Numbered from the stretch's first letter, positions 45,781 through 57,000 are shown. The stretch is DNA of 64,000 nt from Nonlabens arenilitoris (GCF_002954765.1 NZ_MTPW01000001.1:1687501-1751500), one strand, 5' to 3'. The notes: generated from the sequence alone by a model not told the origin. Numbers and translations: made by a program.

Positions 45781-47690
45781 ATGGGAAAGTTAGTTCAATT
45801 TATAAGTGTTTTTTAATTATCGCTTTCGCGAAAGCGTCTCTAGCACAAGATATACAACGTGTAGAGCCGCCTTTCTGGTGGTCAGGTATGGAGAAGAGCG
45901 AGATTCAAATTATGATGTATGGAGAAGACCTTTATAATTATGAAGCGATATCAACTGATCTTAATTTGATTGAAATTAAAAAAGCTGAGAATGAGAATTA
46001 TCTTTTTATAACAGTAGATACAAAAGGCTTTGAACCTGGAACCTATGTTTTTAATTTAGAATCTGTAGATGGTGAGGTAGAAGTCATGGAGTATGAATTG
46101 CTACCACGAGAAAAGAAATCTGCACAACGTAAAGGATTTGATTCTAGCGATGCTATTTATTTAGTAATGCCAGATCGTTTTGCAAATGGTAACTCTTCTA
46201 ACGATAGTACAGATGACACTACTGAAAAGGCAAACCGTGAGTTTAAAGGTGGACGCCATGGTGGTGATATTCAAGGCATAATAGATCACTTAGATTACAT
46301 CGATGATTTAGGTGCGACAGCTTTGTGGAGCACGCCATTATTAGAAGATAATGATAAGAGCTATTCCTACCATACCTATGCACAAAGTGATGTCTATAAA
46401 ATAGATCCACGTTATGGAACTAATGAAGACTATAAACGTTTAGGAGATGAGTTGCACAAACGTGGTATGAAATTAATCATGGATTATGTAACCAACCATT
46501 GGGGCGCGACACACTGGATGATGCAGGATTTGCCCACACAATCTTGGATTCACCAATTTGATGATAATAGAGGTAAAGATTTTCCAGTTGCCGGATATGC
46601 AAATTCTTCTTACCGACAAACCACTCAAATGGATCCTAATGCTTCTCAGATTGATGAGACTTATGCTGAGAAAGGTTGGTTTGTAAGCAGCATGCCAGAT
46701 CTTAATCAAGGTGAACCATTATTGTTAAATTATCTAATTCAAAATACAATCTGGTGGATTGAGTATGCAGGCTTAGATGGATTAAGAGTAGATACTTATT
46801 CTTACAACGAGAAAAAAGGTATCGCAGCATGGACCAAAGCCGTAATGGAAGAGTATCCAAATTTTAATATAGTAGGAGAAACCTGGTTACATGATCAGGC
46901 GCAAATTGCTTACTGGCAAAAAGACTCTAAAATTGCAGCCATTCAAGATTATAATACTTATTTGCCTAGTGTCATGGATTTTACGCTTCACGATGCTATT
47001 ATGACGGCGTTTAATGAAGATCAGCAAAACTGGGATCAAGGAATGATTAAGGTCTACGATAATTTTGTTAATGACTTTCTATACGCAGATATTGATAACA
47101 TCTTAATATTTGCAGGTAATCATGATACAAATCGTATTAATGGTGATGGATTGTATAATGGTGATTTAAAGAAGTATAAACTTGCGATGACTTTAGTACT
47201 TACTACTCGTGGTATTCCACAAATATATTACGGTGATGAGATAGGTATGGAAGGAAATAGAGATACTGATGGCGATGGCGACATACGTAGAGATTTCCCT
47301 GGTGGCTGGAATGGTGATGAAATAAACGCTTTTAAAAACCCAACAGATTATCAAAAAGGCTTTCAAGACTTCACTAAAAGATTATTGAATTATAGAAAGA
47401 ATAAATCGGTGATTCACGATGGTAAACTGCTTCAGTATGTTCCTGAAAATAACTGTTATGTATACTTTAGATATAATGACGATAGTCGTGTAATGGTTGT
47501 TATTAATAATAATCCAGAAGCTGTAACTTTAAATCTTGATAGGTTCCAAGAAGGAATTGATAAGCGCAAAAAAGGTTTTGATATTCTAACCGGTGAAAAA
47601 GTAAATCTTTCGGACTCTCTTAAGGTACCAAGTAAAACTAGTATGGTTATAGATCTTGATAAAATAAAAAGAAAAGAACGTTTCTTTTAA
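45781..47690 (+). pseudogene. GH13 cyclomaltodextrinase/neopullulanase-like enzyme, reading frame broken in the signal peptide
   Basis: The open frame from the ATG at 45888 starts in the middle of a conserved N-domain: the codons just upstream read RVEPPFWWSG, typical of the cyclomaltodextrinase N domain. Further upstream the same frame encodes LIIAFAKASLAQ, a signal-peptide end with no start codon. The ATG at 45781 encodes MGKLVQFISVF and stops at 45814 in a run of six Ts. One more T would join the two parts into a normal periplasmic enzyme. The barrel is intact, with catalytic Asp at 46791 (DGLRVDTY), Glu at 46878 (VGETW) and Asp at 47124 (GNHDTNR). It probably cuts maltodextrins in the periplasm. 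It is either a sequencing error or a slippage site. Confidence 0.8.
45822..45835. repeat. Iterated palindrome copy (inside signal-peptide region)
   Basis: Exact GCTTTCGCGAAAGC, read as AFAKA in the frame of the GH13 enzyme. Confidence 0.9.
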
Positions 47691-47782
47691 TGCTTTATTA
47701 AGGTGTGTGTTTAAAATAAATTTCAATCAACCTAACAGATGATATCCAAAACTTGTGAGGTGTGGCAGATTAATAAAGTTGT

Positions 47783-50140
47783 ATGAAAAAAATAATAATT
47801 ATCCTCATCGCAATTACCGCAATAAGATGTGGTGAAAAAGAAGAAAAGAATATAGGTGATAATAGACCTAGTATTATCGAGGCAATGACTACGCCTATTT
47901 ATTCATCTACATCGGGAACAGAAGTATACACTTCAGATTATTTACTGGATGTTAATCAATTAGATAGTATCACTTATGGTAAAGGTATTCTGTTTAATGA
48001 GGATACTCGCAATTATAATGAGCCATTAAAAATAAAAATGGACTCTGTGGCGCCATATGTTTCTCATGTGACCTTATGGACTGATGGTGTGCGCAATGAT
48101 ATTCCTGTTTTTAAAAGTAGTTCTAGAGAGATGACTATTGTTTACAAAAGCACCTCAAAAAATGTCAAACTTAAAGGCGAGTTCACAAACTGGTCTACGG
48201 TTGATTTAATAGAAGAGAATGGTCAATTGGTTTATAAAGCAACGATACCACAAGGGAAGTTTCAATACATTTTTGTTGAAAATGGAAAAGAAGAAAAGTT
48301 GACCGGTAGTGAGCCTCAAGTAATCAGTAACGGTATGGGAGGTTTTAATAGAGTTATAGACAACTCAAGAATGGCTGCTCCTGCACAATTATCCTATGGT
48401 GAAATATTAGCAAATGGTTTCACATTTACCACTACTGGAGCACTTGAAAATATTGTGGTGCTCTACGAAAACCAAATGATAAGTGCTTCTCAAAACGGTA
48501 ATTCATATACTGTAGAGCTGCCAGAAAAGGATTTTACAAACCGTAATTCTCAAACACAATTAGTAAGAGTCTATGCCAGTGATGAAAATGGTCGTACAAA
48601 TGATTTGTTAGTACCTGTACAAGATGGAAATGTCGTTCAAGATCCATCGCAATTAGCACGATCTGATTTTCACAATCAGGTATTATATTTTATGATGGTG
48701 GACCGTTTTCTAGATGGAGATCCTTCAAATACAAAACCAGTTCCTGATCCAGAAATTTTACCTAAAGCAAATTACATGGGTGGAGATCTTGCTGGTGTAC
48801 TCGCAAAAATAAAAGACGGTTATTTTGAGGAATTAGGAATTAACACGATCTGGTTATCGCCTATAACGCAAAACCCAGAAGGTGCTTATGGACTGTGGCC
48901 TGAGCCGCGCACTAAATTTAGCGGTTACCATGGCTACTGGCCTATTTCAAATACTGAAATTGATTATCGTTTTGGTGATGAACAATTATTTAAGGAGATC
49001 ATAGAACAAGCTCACAATCGAGATATGAATGTCATTTTAGATTATGTAGCAAATCATGTTCATGAAGAGCATCCACTATACAAAGAACATCCAGATTGGG
49101 CGACAAATCTTTATCTAGAAGATGGTAGTTTGAACACGGAGCGATGGGACGACCAGCGATTAACAACCTGGTTTGATACCTTTATGCCTACCCTAGATTT
49201 CTCAAAACCTGAGGTTGTTGCGAAAATGACAGACTCTGCACTATATTGGGTGACTAATTATGAATTGGACGGTTTCCGTCACGATGCTACTAAACATGTA
49301 CCAGAAGTATACTGGAGAACATTAACTAAAAAAGTGCGTAGCAATACCGATCGCCCTATTTATCAGATAGGTGAAACTTATGGATCTTATGATTTAATAC
49401 GCAGTTATGTAAGTACAGGAATGTTAGATGCACAATTTGATTTTAATCAGTATGATGCTGCTGTTTCCGCTTTCGCGAAAGCGGATGGCGACTTCTCTAA
49501 TCTGGCAGAAACACTTTTTAAAGGTCTAGAATACTATGGGCACCATCACCTGATGGGTAATATCTCTGGAAACCAAGATCGAGCGCGATTTATAAGCTAT
49601 GCCAGTGGCGATGTTTCTTTTGAAGAAGATGCTAAAAAAGCTGGATGGACTCGCGAGATAGGCATGAGTGATACAAAAGCCTTTGATAGGTTGGGTATGT
49701 TACAAGCATTTAATATGACTGTTCCTGGAGTGCCTGTAATTTATTACGGTGATGAATACGGTAGTATAGGTGCAAATGATCCTGACAATCGTAAGATGAT
49801 GAAGTTTGATGGTTTATCACAGCGCGAGTTGGATCTCAGAGAGCTCGTGCACGAATTAGTACAATTAAGACGTAACTCTATGTCATTACTTTATGGGACA
49901 ACTCAAATATTGAGTGATAGTAATGGGATGTTTGTTCTAGAACGATCTTACTTTGGAGAGAAGACGACGGTTTATTTTAATGAAAACGCCATATTACTCA
50001 ATGTTTTTACTAAATCTGATAATTCTGATATGGTAGATGTGCAACACCTTAATGCTGTTGAGACTAATAAAAAAATCCAAGTGAAACCACGTAACTTTGC
50101 GATTATACAAACCAAATTAAAAGAATCAACACAAGAATAA
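47783..50140 (+). CDS. GH13 alpha-amylase family lipoprotein
   Basis: 785 residues with a short lipoprotein signal (MKKIIIILIAITAIRCGEKEE, Cys near residue 16). An N-terminal beta/CBM-like region (KLKGEFTNW) spans about 110-200. The GH13 barrel begins near residue 300 (LYFMMVDRFLDGDPSN). Catalytic residues are Asp501 (DGFRHDAT), Glu531 (QIGETYG) and Asp599 (SGNQDRARF). The last motif has Gln598 where most GH13 enzymes have His. The palindrome copy at 49469-49482 encodes AFAKA inside the barrel. It is co-directional with the flanking GH13 genes, 6 bases before the next. It likely degrades maltodextrins at the membrane. Confidence 0.9.
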   Translation: MKKIIIILIAITAIRCGEKEEKNIGDNRPSIIEAMTTPIYSSTSGTEVYTSDYLLDVNQLDSITYGKGILFNEDTRNYNEPLKIKMDSVAPYVSHVTLWTDGVRNDIPVFKSSSREMTIVYKSTSKNVKLKGEFTNWSTVDLIEENGQLVYKATIPQGKFQYIFVENGKEEKLTGSEPQVISNGMGGFNRVIDNSRMAAPAQLSYGEILANGFTFTTTGALENIVVLYENQMISASQNGNSYTVELPEKDFTNRNSQTQLVRVYASDENGRTNDLLVPVQDGNVVQDPSQLARSDFHNQVLYFMMVDRFLDGDPSNTKPVPDPEILPKANYMGGDLAGVLAKIKDGYFEELGINTIWLSPITQNPEGAYGLWPEPRTKFSGYHGYWPISNTEIDYRFGDEQLFKEIIEQAHNRDMNVILDYVANHVHEEHPLYKEHPDWATNLYLEDGSLNTERWDDQRLTTWFDTFMPTLDFSKPEVVAKMTDSALYWVTNYELDGFRHDATKHVPEVYWRTLTKKVRSNTDRPIYQIGETYGSYDLIRSYVSTGMLDAQFDFNQYDAAVSAFAKADGDFSNLAETLFKGLEYYGHHHLMGNISGNQDRARFISYASGDVSFEEDAKKAGWTREIGMSDTKAFDRLGMLQAFNMTVPGVPVIYYGDEYGSIGANDPDNRKMMKFDGLSQRELDLRELVHELVQLRRNSMSLLYGTTQILSDSNGMFVLERSYFGEKTTVYFNENAILLNVFTKSDNSDMVDVQHLNAVETNKKIQVKPRNFAIIQTKLKESTQE
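49469..49482. repeat. Iterated palindrome copy (inside GH13 barrel)
   Basis: Exact GCTTTCGCGAAAGC in coding sequence, read as SAFAKADG. Confidence 0.9.
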
Positions 50141-50146
50141 TTATCT

Positions 50147-51589
50147 ATGAAAAAATCAACATCAAAATGGCTTATTGTATTATTTGCCGCCATGACCTTA
50201 TTCTCTTGTAAAGAAGCTCTTAAAGACCATGATGAGGTGATAGAAGATGAGATTTCTAGTACTTACTCACCTATTACTAATGAAGACCTAGAAAGTGCCG
50301 TTATTTACGAGGCAAACATTAGACAGTATTCTGAAAAAGGTACTTTCAATGAGTTTACTAAAGATATACCAGAGCTTAAAAAACTAGGAGTGAAAGTAAT
50401 TTGGTTGATGCCTATTTTTCCTATTTCTGAAAAGAATAGAAAAGCAAAAGGCGATTTAATGGTTGACGATATTAAAGACCCTAAAGAACGTGCGAAATAT
50501 TTAGGAAGTTACTATGCCGTTGCAGATTATGAAAAGATTAATCCTGACTTAGGCACAGAGGCTGATTTAAATCGATTGATAGAAACGGCTCATGAAAATG
50601 GTATGTATGTGATACTAGATTGGGTTGCAAATCATACAGGATGGGATAATCTATGGATTGAGAAATATCCAGATTTTTATACTAAAGATGAGAAAGGAAA
50701 TATTATTCATCCCAAAGGAACTGATTGGACTGATACTGCAGACTTAAATTATGATAATAAAAAATTATGGGATGCCATGTCTTCATCAATGATATATTGG
50801 GTTGACACATTTAATGTTGACGGTTTCCGCTGTGATGTTGCTCATGAGGTTCCTACTGAGTTTTGGAACTATGCTGTGAAGTCTATTAGAGATGTAAAGC
50901 CAGTATTTATGCTTGCAGAAAGTGAAAAGAAAGATCTTTTTATAGATGCTTTTGACATGGGATATAATTGGGAAGGCCACCATATAATGAATGAATTAGC
51001 ACAAGGTAAAACAAATGTGAATACCTGGGATGAGTATATGATAAGAGTAGAAGAGAATTATCAACCAGATGATATTTTAATGAATTTTATCACAAATCAC
51101 GATGAGAATTCATGGAATGGTAGTGTGACAGAAAGAATGGGAGAAGCTAGTGATGCTATGTTGGCATTGCAATATGTGATTCCAGGTATGCCGCTTATTT
51201 ATTCAGGGCAGGAATATGGTATGACAGAACGTTTAAAGTTTTTTGAAAAAGATCAAATACCACATGAGAAAGGAAAAGTGTGGAACATGATGGAGAAGCT
51301 GGGAACATTAAAAGCTAATAATCCAGCATTGCACGGTGGTAAAGATGCGGCTTCATATAAGCGTATTAATACATCTGAAGATTCAAAAATATATGCTATT
51401 GAAAGACAGAAAGATGATCATAAGGTGATTTATGTAGCAAATTTCTCAAGTGAATCTGTTGAGTTTAAAGCGCCTACTATAGTCGGTAAAATGACTGATG
51501 CTGTGAGAGGATCAGAATCTAACATTCCTGAAAATTATACGTTTACATTTCCACCATACGGTTATAGGGTATGGGAAGTACGTAAATAA
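50147..51589 (+). CDS. GH13 alpha-amylase lipoprotein
   Basis: 480 residues with a lipobox (TLFSCKEAL) after MKKSTSKWLIVLFAAM. It is a compact GH13 catalytic domain: DWVANHTGWD, nucleophile Asp230 (DGFRCDVAHE), acid/base Glu258 (LAESEKK) and Asp319 (FITNHDENSWNG). A short C-terminal beta domain follows. It lacks carbohydrate-binding modules. It lies 6 bases after the previous GH13 gene and is followed by a terminator that ends the rightward maltodextrin unit. Confidence 0.92.
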   Translation: MKKSTSKWLIVLFAAMTLFSCKEALKDHDEVIEDEISSTYSPITNEDLESAVIYEANIRQYSEKGTFNEFTKDIPELKKLGVKVIWLMPIFPISEKNRKAKGDLMVDDIKDPKERAKYLGSYYAVADYEKINPDLGTEADLNRLIETAHENGMYVILDWVANHTGWDNLWIEKYPDFYTKDEKGNIIHPKGTDWTDTADLNYDNKKLWDAMSSSMIYWVDTFNVDGFRCDVAHEVPTEFWNYAVKSIRDVKPVFMLAESEKKDLFIDAFDMGYNWEGHHIMNELAQGKTNVNTWDEYMIRVEENYQPDDILMNFITNHDENSWNGSVTERMGEASDAMLALQYVIPGMPLIYSGQEYGMTERLKFFEKDQIPHEKGKVWNMMEKLGTLKANNPALHGGKDAASYKRINTSEDSKIYAIERQKDDHKVIYVANFSSESVEFKAPTIVGKMTDAVRGSESNIPENYTFTFPPYGYRVWEVRK

Positions 51590-51607
51590 AATAAGATATA
51601 TTTGTAT

Positions 51608-51640
51608 GAAACCGCTTAGCTGTTGTTGAGCGGTTTTTTT
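51608..51640 (+). terminator. Terminator ending the maltodextrin locus
   Basis: AACCGCT pairs with AGCGGTT around a 12-base loop, followed by Ts. It lies 20 bases after the last GH13 stop and separates this locus from the arsenosugar-type cluster. Confidence 0.8.
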
Positions 51641-51682
51641 ATGCCTTAATGAATTAATCTATTTTAGTAACAAAATAAAATT

Positions 51683-52018
51683 ATGAACAAGACCTATTAC
51701 GATCCTAAGGATCTTAGAAAATTTGGAAAAATTACAGAGTGGAGTGAAGAATTGGGAACAAAGTTTTTTGATTATTATGGCCAAGTTTTTGAAGAAGGAG
51801 AATTAACTGCTCGAGAAAAATCATTAATAGCACTTGCTGTTTCACACGCCGTGCATTGCCCGTATTGTATTGATGCTTATACAGGAGATGCGCTTAAAAG
51901 AGGAATCACTAAAGGTGAAATGATGGAGGCAGTCCACGTTGCCGGTGCAATTCAAGCCGGTGCAACACTGGTACATGGAGTGCAAATGATGAATAAGGTT
52001 AATAAATTAGAGATGTAA
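51683..52018 (+). CDS. AhpD/carboxymuconolactone decarboxylase-like protein of arsenosugar clusters
   Basis: 111 residues with the AhpD-like redox motif HCPYC (Cys59, Cys62) followed by a helical DAYTGDALKRGITKGEMMEAVHVA. Small proteins of this type are a regular neighbour of ArsS and are annotated as arsenosugar-biosynthesis-associated peroxidase-like proteins. The exact reaction is unknown. It precedes arsS by 208 bases on the same strand, so a promoter may lie between. Confidence 0.85.
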   Translation: MNKTYYDPKDLRKFGKITEWSEELGTKFFDYYGQVFEEGELTAREKSLIALAVSHAVHCPYCIDAYTGDALKRGITKGEMMEAVHVAGAIQAGATLVHGVQMMNKVNKLEM

Positions 52019-52179
52019 GGAAATACCTTTCTATTTTTAATGGGTTGAGTTAATCTGGTAATTTAAAAGGAATGAGTATTGTAAATTATTCCTTAAAACT
52101 CATATATATTTCCTATTGATTTGTACTTATGCAGCGATAGTGACAGTTTTGTGAGATTTTCTGACTACATATGCAAAAC

Positions 52180-52198
52180 CGTAGTTTCATATACTACG
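52180..52198. repeat. Small inverted repeat before arsS
   Basis: CGTAGT (52180-52185) and ACTACG (52193-52198) form an inverted repeat with a 7-base spacer, about 29 bases upstream of the ArsS start. It could be a regulator site. Confidence 0.4.
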
Positions 52199-52226
52199 TA
52201 ATTAAATAAAAAAGGGACCATAATTT

Positions 52227-53294
52227 ATGGCTGTAAATACAAAGACCTCTTTAAAGAAGAGAGATTCCGACTTAGCAAATATCAATAAGCAGATGGCTAT
52301 TCTTAATGGAGAGCCTTTTTCTAATGGAGAGCTACCATCATTTGCAAAAAAAATAAAAGATACTACTGACCAGTTTCCTCTACGACCTAAAAAGCTTGAG
52401 ATTATCCAGGTAAACGTAGGTTATATGTGTAATCAGGTTTGTGCTCACTGCCATGTAGATGCAGGACCAGATCGTAAAGAAATTATGACTCGCGATACTA
52501 TGGACAAAATCGTTGAGGTCATTAAAACCACTGGAGCACACACATTAGATTTAACTGGTGGCGCTCCAGAGATGAATCCTGATTTTAGATATTTTGTAGA
52601 ACAAGCAAGTGCCGCAGGTATTAAAGATTTTATTGTACGCTCTAATTTAACCATCATAAGAGCAAACCCTAAATATCACGACCTACCAGATTTCTTTAAA
52701 AAACATAATATTCATGTGGTAAGCTCTATGCCTCACTGGACCAGAGGAAAAACAGATACACAACGTGGTGATGGTGTTTTTGATAAGTCTATAAAGGCTT
52801 TGCAAGAATTAAATGATCGTGGATATGGAATGCCAGGTAGTGATTTAAGACTAGATCTAGTATATAATCCTAGTGGTGCTTATCTGCCGGGTGATCAAGC
52901 GAGTATGGAAAAGGACATGAAAGCTGCATTATTAGAGGATTTTAATATTCAATTTCATAACCTTTTTGCAATTACTAATTTACCTATTGCTAGATTCTTA
53001 GATTATCTAGTGGCTAGTGAAAATTATGAGGATTATATGTATGCATTAGTTGATGCTTACAATCCTGCCGCAGTAGAAAATGTAATGTGTACTAATACCA
53101 TCTCAATCTCATGGGATGGCTGGTTATATGATTGTGATTTCAATCAAATGCTTGATTTAAAAATCGATAATAAAATCCAACATATTGATGATTACAATGA
53201 GGATTTAATTAATAATAGAAAAATTCAAATTTCTCAACACTGTTACGGATGTACCGCTGGTGCAGGTAGTAGTTGTCAAGGTGTTGTTGCATAA
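52227..53294 (+). CDS. arsS: ArsS-type radical SAM enzyme (arsenosugar biosynthesis)
   Basis: 355 residues. The radical SAM cluster motif CNQVCAHC (Cys68, Cys72, Cys75) lies in NVGYMCNQVCAHCHVDAGP, and the SAM-binding GGAPEMNP motif follows. The C-terminal DUF3641 region carries more cysteines (DCDFNQM, HCYGCTAGAGSSC), suggesting an auxiliary cluster. ArsS is known to couple a 5'-deoxyadenosyl group to dimethylarsenite-type arsenic, giving arsenosugar precursors. The assignment rests on the motif set and on the neighbouring AhpD-like and DUF2064 genes. No arsM is seen in the window. Confidence 0.92.
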   Translation: MAVNTKTSLKKRDSDLANINKQMAILNGEPFSNGELPSFAKKIKDTTDQFPLRPKKLEIIQVNVGYMCNQVCAHCHVDAGPDRKEIMTRDTMDKIVEVIKTTGAHTLDLTGGAPEMNPDFRYFVEQASAAGIKDFIVRSNLTIIRANPKYHDLPDFFKKHNIHVVSSMPHWTRGKTDTQRGDGVFDKSIKALQELNDRGYGMPGSDLRLDLVYNPSGAYLPGDQASMEKDMKAALLEDFNIQFHNLFAITNLPIARFLDYLVASENYEDYMYALVDAYNPAAVENVMCTNTISISWDGWLYDCDFNQMLDLKIDNKIQHIDDYNEDLINNRKIQISQHCYGCTAGAGSSCQGVVA

Positions 53295-53295
53295 T

Positions 53296-53981
53296 ATGAT
53301 TGATAGATATTCAAAAACTGCCATTTTACTTTTTGCCCAGTCGGCAAGAGTAGATGCTATCAGTAAATCACTGGTAGACGTTGCGGTGATGGATGTTTTA
53401 AATAATCATGTTCTTAAAACAGTACGCAATTCTGGGCTTGATTATTATCATTTTACAGAAAAAGAACAACGCGGCGAAAGCTTTGGTTCAAGGTTTAAAA
53501 ACTCTATAGAAGATGTTTTCAAACTAGGTTATACATCGGTAATTTGTATCGGAAACGATACGCCATTACTATCTGTTGATTTAATTCATAAAGCAGCAAA
53601 CTCTCTATTCAAAGAAAATTCTGTTTTGGGTAAATCACAAGACGGTGGTTTATATTTAATAGGGTTAAACCGTTCACAATTTCAAGCGCAGACCTTTGAG
53701 AACCTACCATGGCAATCAAGTCAACTGTCTATTTTTTTAATCAATATTTAAAAAACTTTGATGGAAGTGTAACGGTTCTTAAAACCCTTCAAGATATTGA
53801 TTCAACGACAGACTTATATCAGTTCCTCGCTGGTAAAGATGCTCGTGATTTATTAATAGGAATATTGTTAAATACGCTTTCGCGTAAGCGTAATAACCAC
53901 AAGCAATCTACATTTTACAATAAACAGGTATTTCTTTTTCAACCTGCAAATAAAGGCTCGCCAGTACAGATAGCGGCTTAA
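53296..53981 (+). pseudogene. DUF2064/TIGR04282-type glycosyltransferase, broken by a one-base frameshift
   Basis: The start is the ATG at 53296, one base after the ArsS stop; the longer version from 53260 is only overlap. The first part (MIDRYSKTAILLFAQSARV ... CIGNDTPLLSVDLI ... LGKSQDGGLYLIGL) matches the rSAM/selenodomain-associated transferase 1 family. It runs out of frame at a run of seven Ts (53732-53738). The rest (FNQYLKNFDGSVTVLKTLQDIDSTTDLYQFL) continues in another frame to 53981. Adding one T restores one protein of about 228 residues. It would glycosylate the arsenical made by ArsS. Either a homopolymer error or a real mutation. Confidence 0.8.
53876..53889. repeat. Variant palindrome copy (inside glycosyltransferase gene)
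   Basis: GCTTTCGCGTAAGC, one base different from the consensus, read as LSRKR. Confidence 0.75.
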
Positions 53982-54026
53982 TTTTTTATTACCCTATCTG
54001 GGTGTTTTTCAACTTTATTTATTTTC

Positions 54027-57000
54027 ATGAAAAGAATTACTCTATTCATGTTGTTTCTATGTGGTTTAATAGGGACAGCACAATTTACTATTACAGGAAC
54101 CGTTACAGATCATACGGGAGAACCTGTCGCATTTGCAAACGTTGCAGAGCAAGGAACACGCAATGGTACTACAACCTCGTCAAAAGGAACATATATAATC
54201 ACTGTACAAGAAAATGCGGTGGTTACCTTTTCTTTTATAGGTTATGAATCTTACAGTGTAAAAGTCATAAGTTCTCAAACAATTGATGTAATACTACAAG
54301 AAGGTGACTCTCTAGATCAAATAGTAGTCACTGCACTAGGTGTAAAAAGACAAGAACGAGAGCTAGGATATGCGGTGCAAACGCTGGATGCAGACCAAAT
54401 AGAAGAAGTCAAAGCCGTTAATTTGCTGGATAACCTAGCTGGTAAAATCGCTGGTATTTCAGTAACGCAAGGTGCGACTGGAGTAGGTTCTTCTTCAAAA
54501 ATCACTATACGTGGCGAGGCTAGTTTTTCAAACAATAATCCGTTATTTATTGTGGATGGAACGCCAGTAAATAATAATACCGTTTTTAATTTTACAAACG
54601 AGGCCGCAGCTGGATTTCAAGAAGTTGATTTCGGGAATGGCGCAGGAGAATTAAACCAAGATGATATAGCAAGTGTATCTGTTTTAAAAGGACCAGCGGC
54701 AGCAGCGCTTTATGGAACTAGAGCATCTAATGGTGCAATCATTATTGAAACTAAAAATGGAGGAAAAAAGAAAGGATTAGGAATATCTTATAACACGAGT
54801 TTCTTTGTAGACACAGCTTTTCAATTACCACAATTCCAAAACGAGTATGGGCAAGGAAATAGCGGTCAGTTTGAATATGTTGACGGACTAGGTGGCGGAA
54901 TTAATGATAACATTACCTATTCATGGGGACCAAGATTAGACGCCGGTATTAACATTGCCCAATTTGATAGTCCAGTCACATTACCAGATGGTACCGTTGT
55001 GCGTGGTGGTGATACAGCACTTTATAATGGGTTATCAATCACTCCTACTGCTTTTAAAAGCAATCCAGATAACTTGAAGAATTTCTATGAAACTGGTCAC
55101 ACTTTTATTAATAATATTGCGGTCTCAAATGGCTTTGAAAAAGGAGATTATCGTTTTAGTTTTACAGATTTACGTAGCGAAAGCATTATTCCTGGAGTTA
55201 ATTTAGACAGGCAAAGTGTAGCTGCAAAGCTCAACTTTACACCTAGTGATAAAACAGCCATCCGCACTAGTATCAATTATGTAAATAGTGCATCTGACAA
55301 TAGACCGTCAAATGGTTATGGAAGTGAAAATGTAAATTATTCACTAGTCGCATGGGGACCACGATCTTTAAATATTGATAATTTAAGAAACTACTGGCAA
55401 CCAGGCCTTGAAGGTGTACAGCAGTATTCATTTAATTATACTTTTTTTGACAATCCTTATTTTATATTGAACGAGAATCGCAACAGTTTTGGTCGTGATC
55501 GTTTGTATGGGAATGTTTCTTTGACTCAAGAGTTAACGTCAGAGTTGACAGCTACTGTAAGAACTGGAATGGACTATAGTAATGAAAAGCGTCGTTTCTT
55601 AAGGTCATATTCTACAAACAGATTTAGAAACGGTGCCTATGCAGAGCATGACGTGACTTACCGAGAAATCAATACAGACTTCTTACTGAATTATAAAAAT
55701 CAGTTTGACGATATCACATTTGACGCTAGTATTGGTGGAAATAGATTGAGTCAAAAGGCCTCAACTACACAGGCTCAAACGACTAGTCTTGCACAACCAG
55801 GTATTTTTTCTTTAAATAATGCCGCTAGCCCTATTGAAAGTTTTGGTTTCCGTTCAGAGAAGAGAATTAATAGTTTATACGCTTACGCGAAAGCAGGCTA
55901 CAAAAACTTCCTGTATCTAGACATTACTGCTCGTAACGATTGGTCCAGCGCTCTAGCTACACCTTTTACAGCAGATAATACTTCATTCTTCTACCCATCA
56001 GTATCGACTAGTTTTATATTGAGTAACATAGTAGACTTACCTAAAGTTATCGATTTTGCAAAAATCAGAGCCAGTTATGCACAAGTAGGAAATGATACAG
56101 ATCCTTATCAAACCCAAGGAACTTTTATATCACAAACACCTGTAAATGCACAACCTACTTTTACAAATCAAGATTTTATCCCTAATCAGAATTTAAGACC
56201 CGAAACGACTTCTAGTGTTGAATTAGGGTTTGATATGCGATTCTTAAAGCAACGATTGAATGTAGATTTTACCTATTACAATGCTGTAACATCAGATCAG
56301 ATACTTTCTTTACCTATCGGGATCTCTTCAGGTTTTAGTCAGCAAGTAGTAAATGCAGGATCTGTTAGAAATACAGGTGTTGAGGTTGTTTTAAATGCGA
56401 TTCCTGTGCGTACTGATGACTTTCAGTGGAGCTCAACAGTAAACTTTGCGACTAATCGAGCAATTGTTGAGGATTTACCACAGGATGAAGGACGTTTAAC
56501 ACTAGCCTATTCAAGAGTATATGATAGTCAAGATCAAACAGTCTGGCATCAAGTTGAAGAAGGTGGCCGTATAGGTGACCTTTATGGAACTGGTTATTTA
56601 CGTAATGAAAATGGAGATTTTGTTCTTACGGCAGATGGTCGTTTTATCGCAGATCCGGAGTTGAAAAAGCTAGGAAACTATAATGCAGATTTTACGATGG
56701 GATTCAATAACAGTTTTACTTATAAAAACTGGGACGCATCTTTTTTACTGGACTGGAGACAAGGAGGAATTTTAGTTTCTAGAACTCTCGCTCTAGCTGC
56801 AGTAGGTGGACAGCTAGAAGAAACAGCTAATAGACCGGATGCCGGAATAGTTGCAAATGGTGTGGTAAACACGGGAACAGCAGCAAATCCGGTTTATGTT
56901 CAAAATACGACCGCAGTAAGTGCTGAGAGTTATTACCGTCAGTTCTATGATCGTAATCACGAAGAAAATAATGTATATGATGCGAGCTATTTAAAGCTGC

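Noticed and set aside
53260..53295. Longer start for the glycosyltransferase
   Set aside because: It lies inside the arsS coding end; the ATG at 53296 opens a normal family N-terminus.
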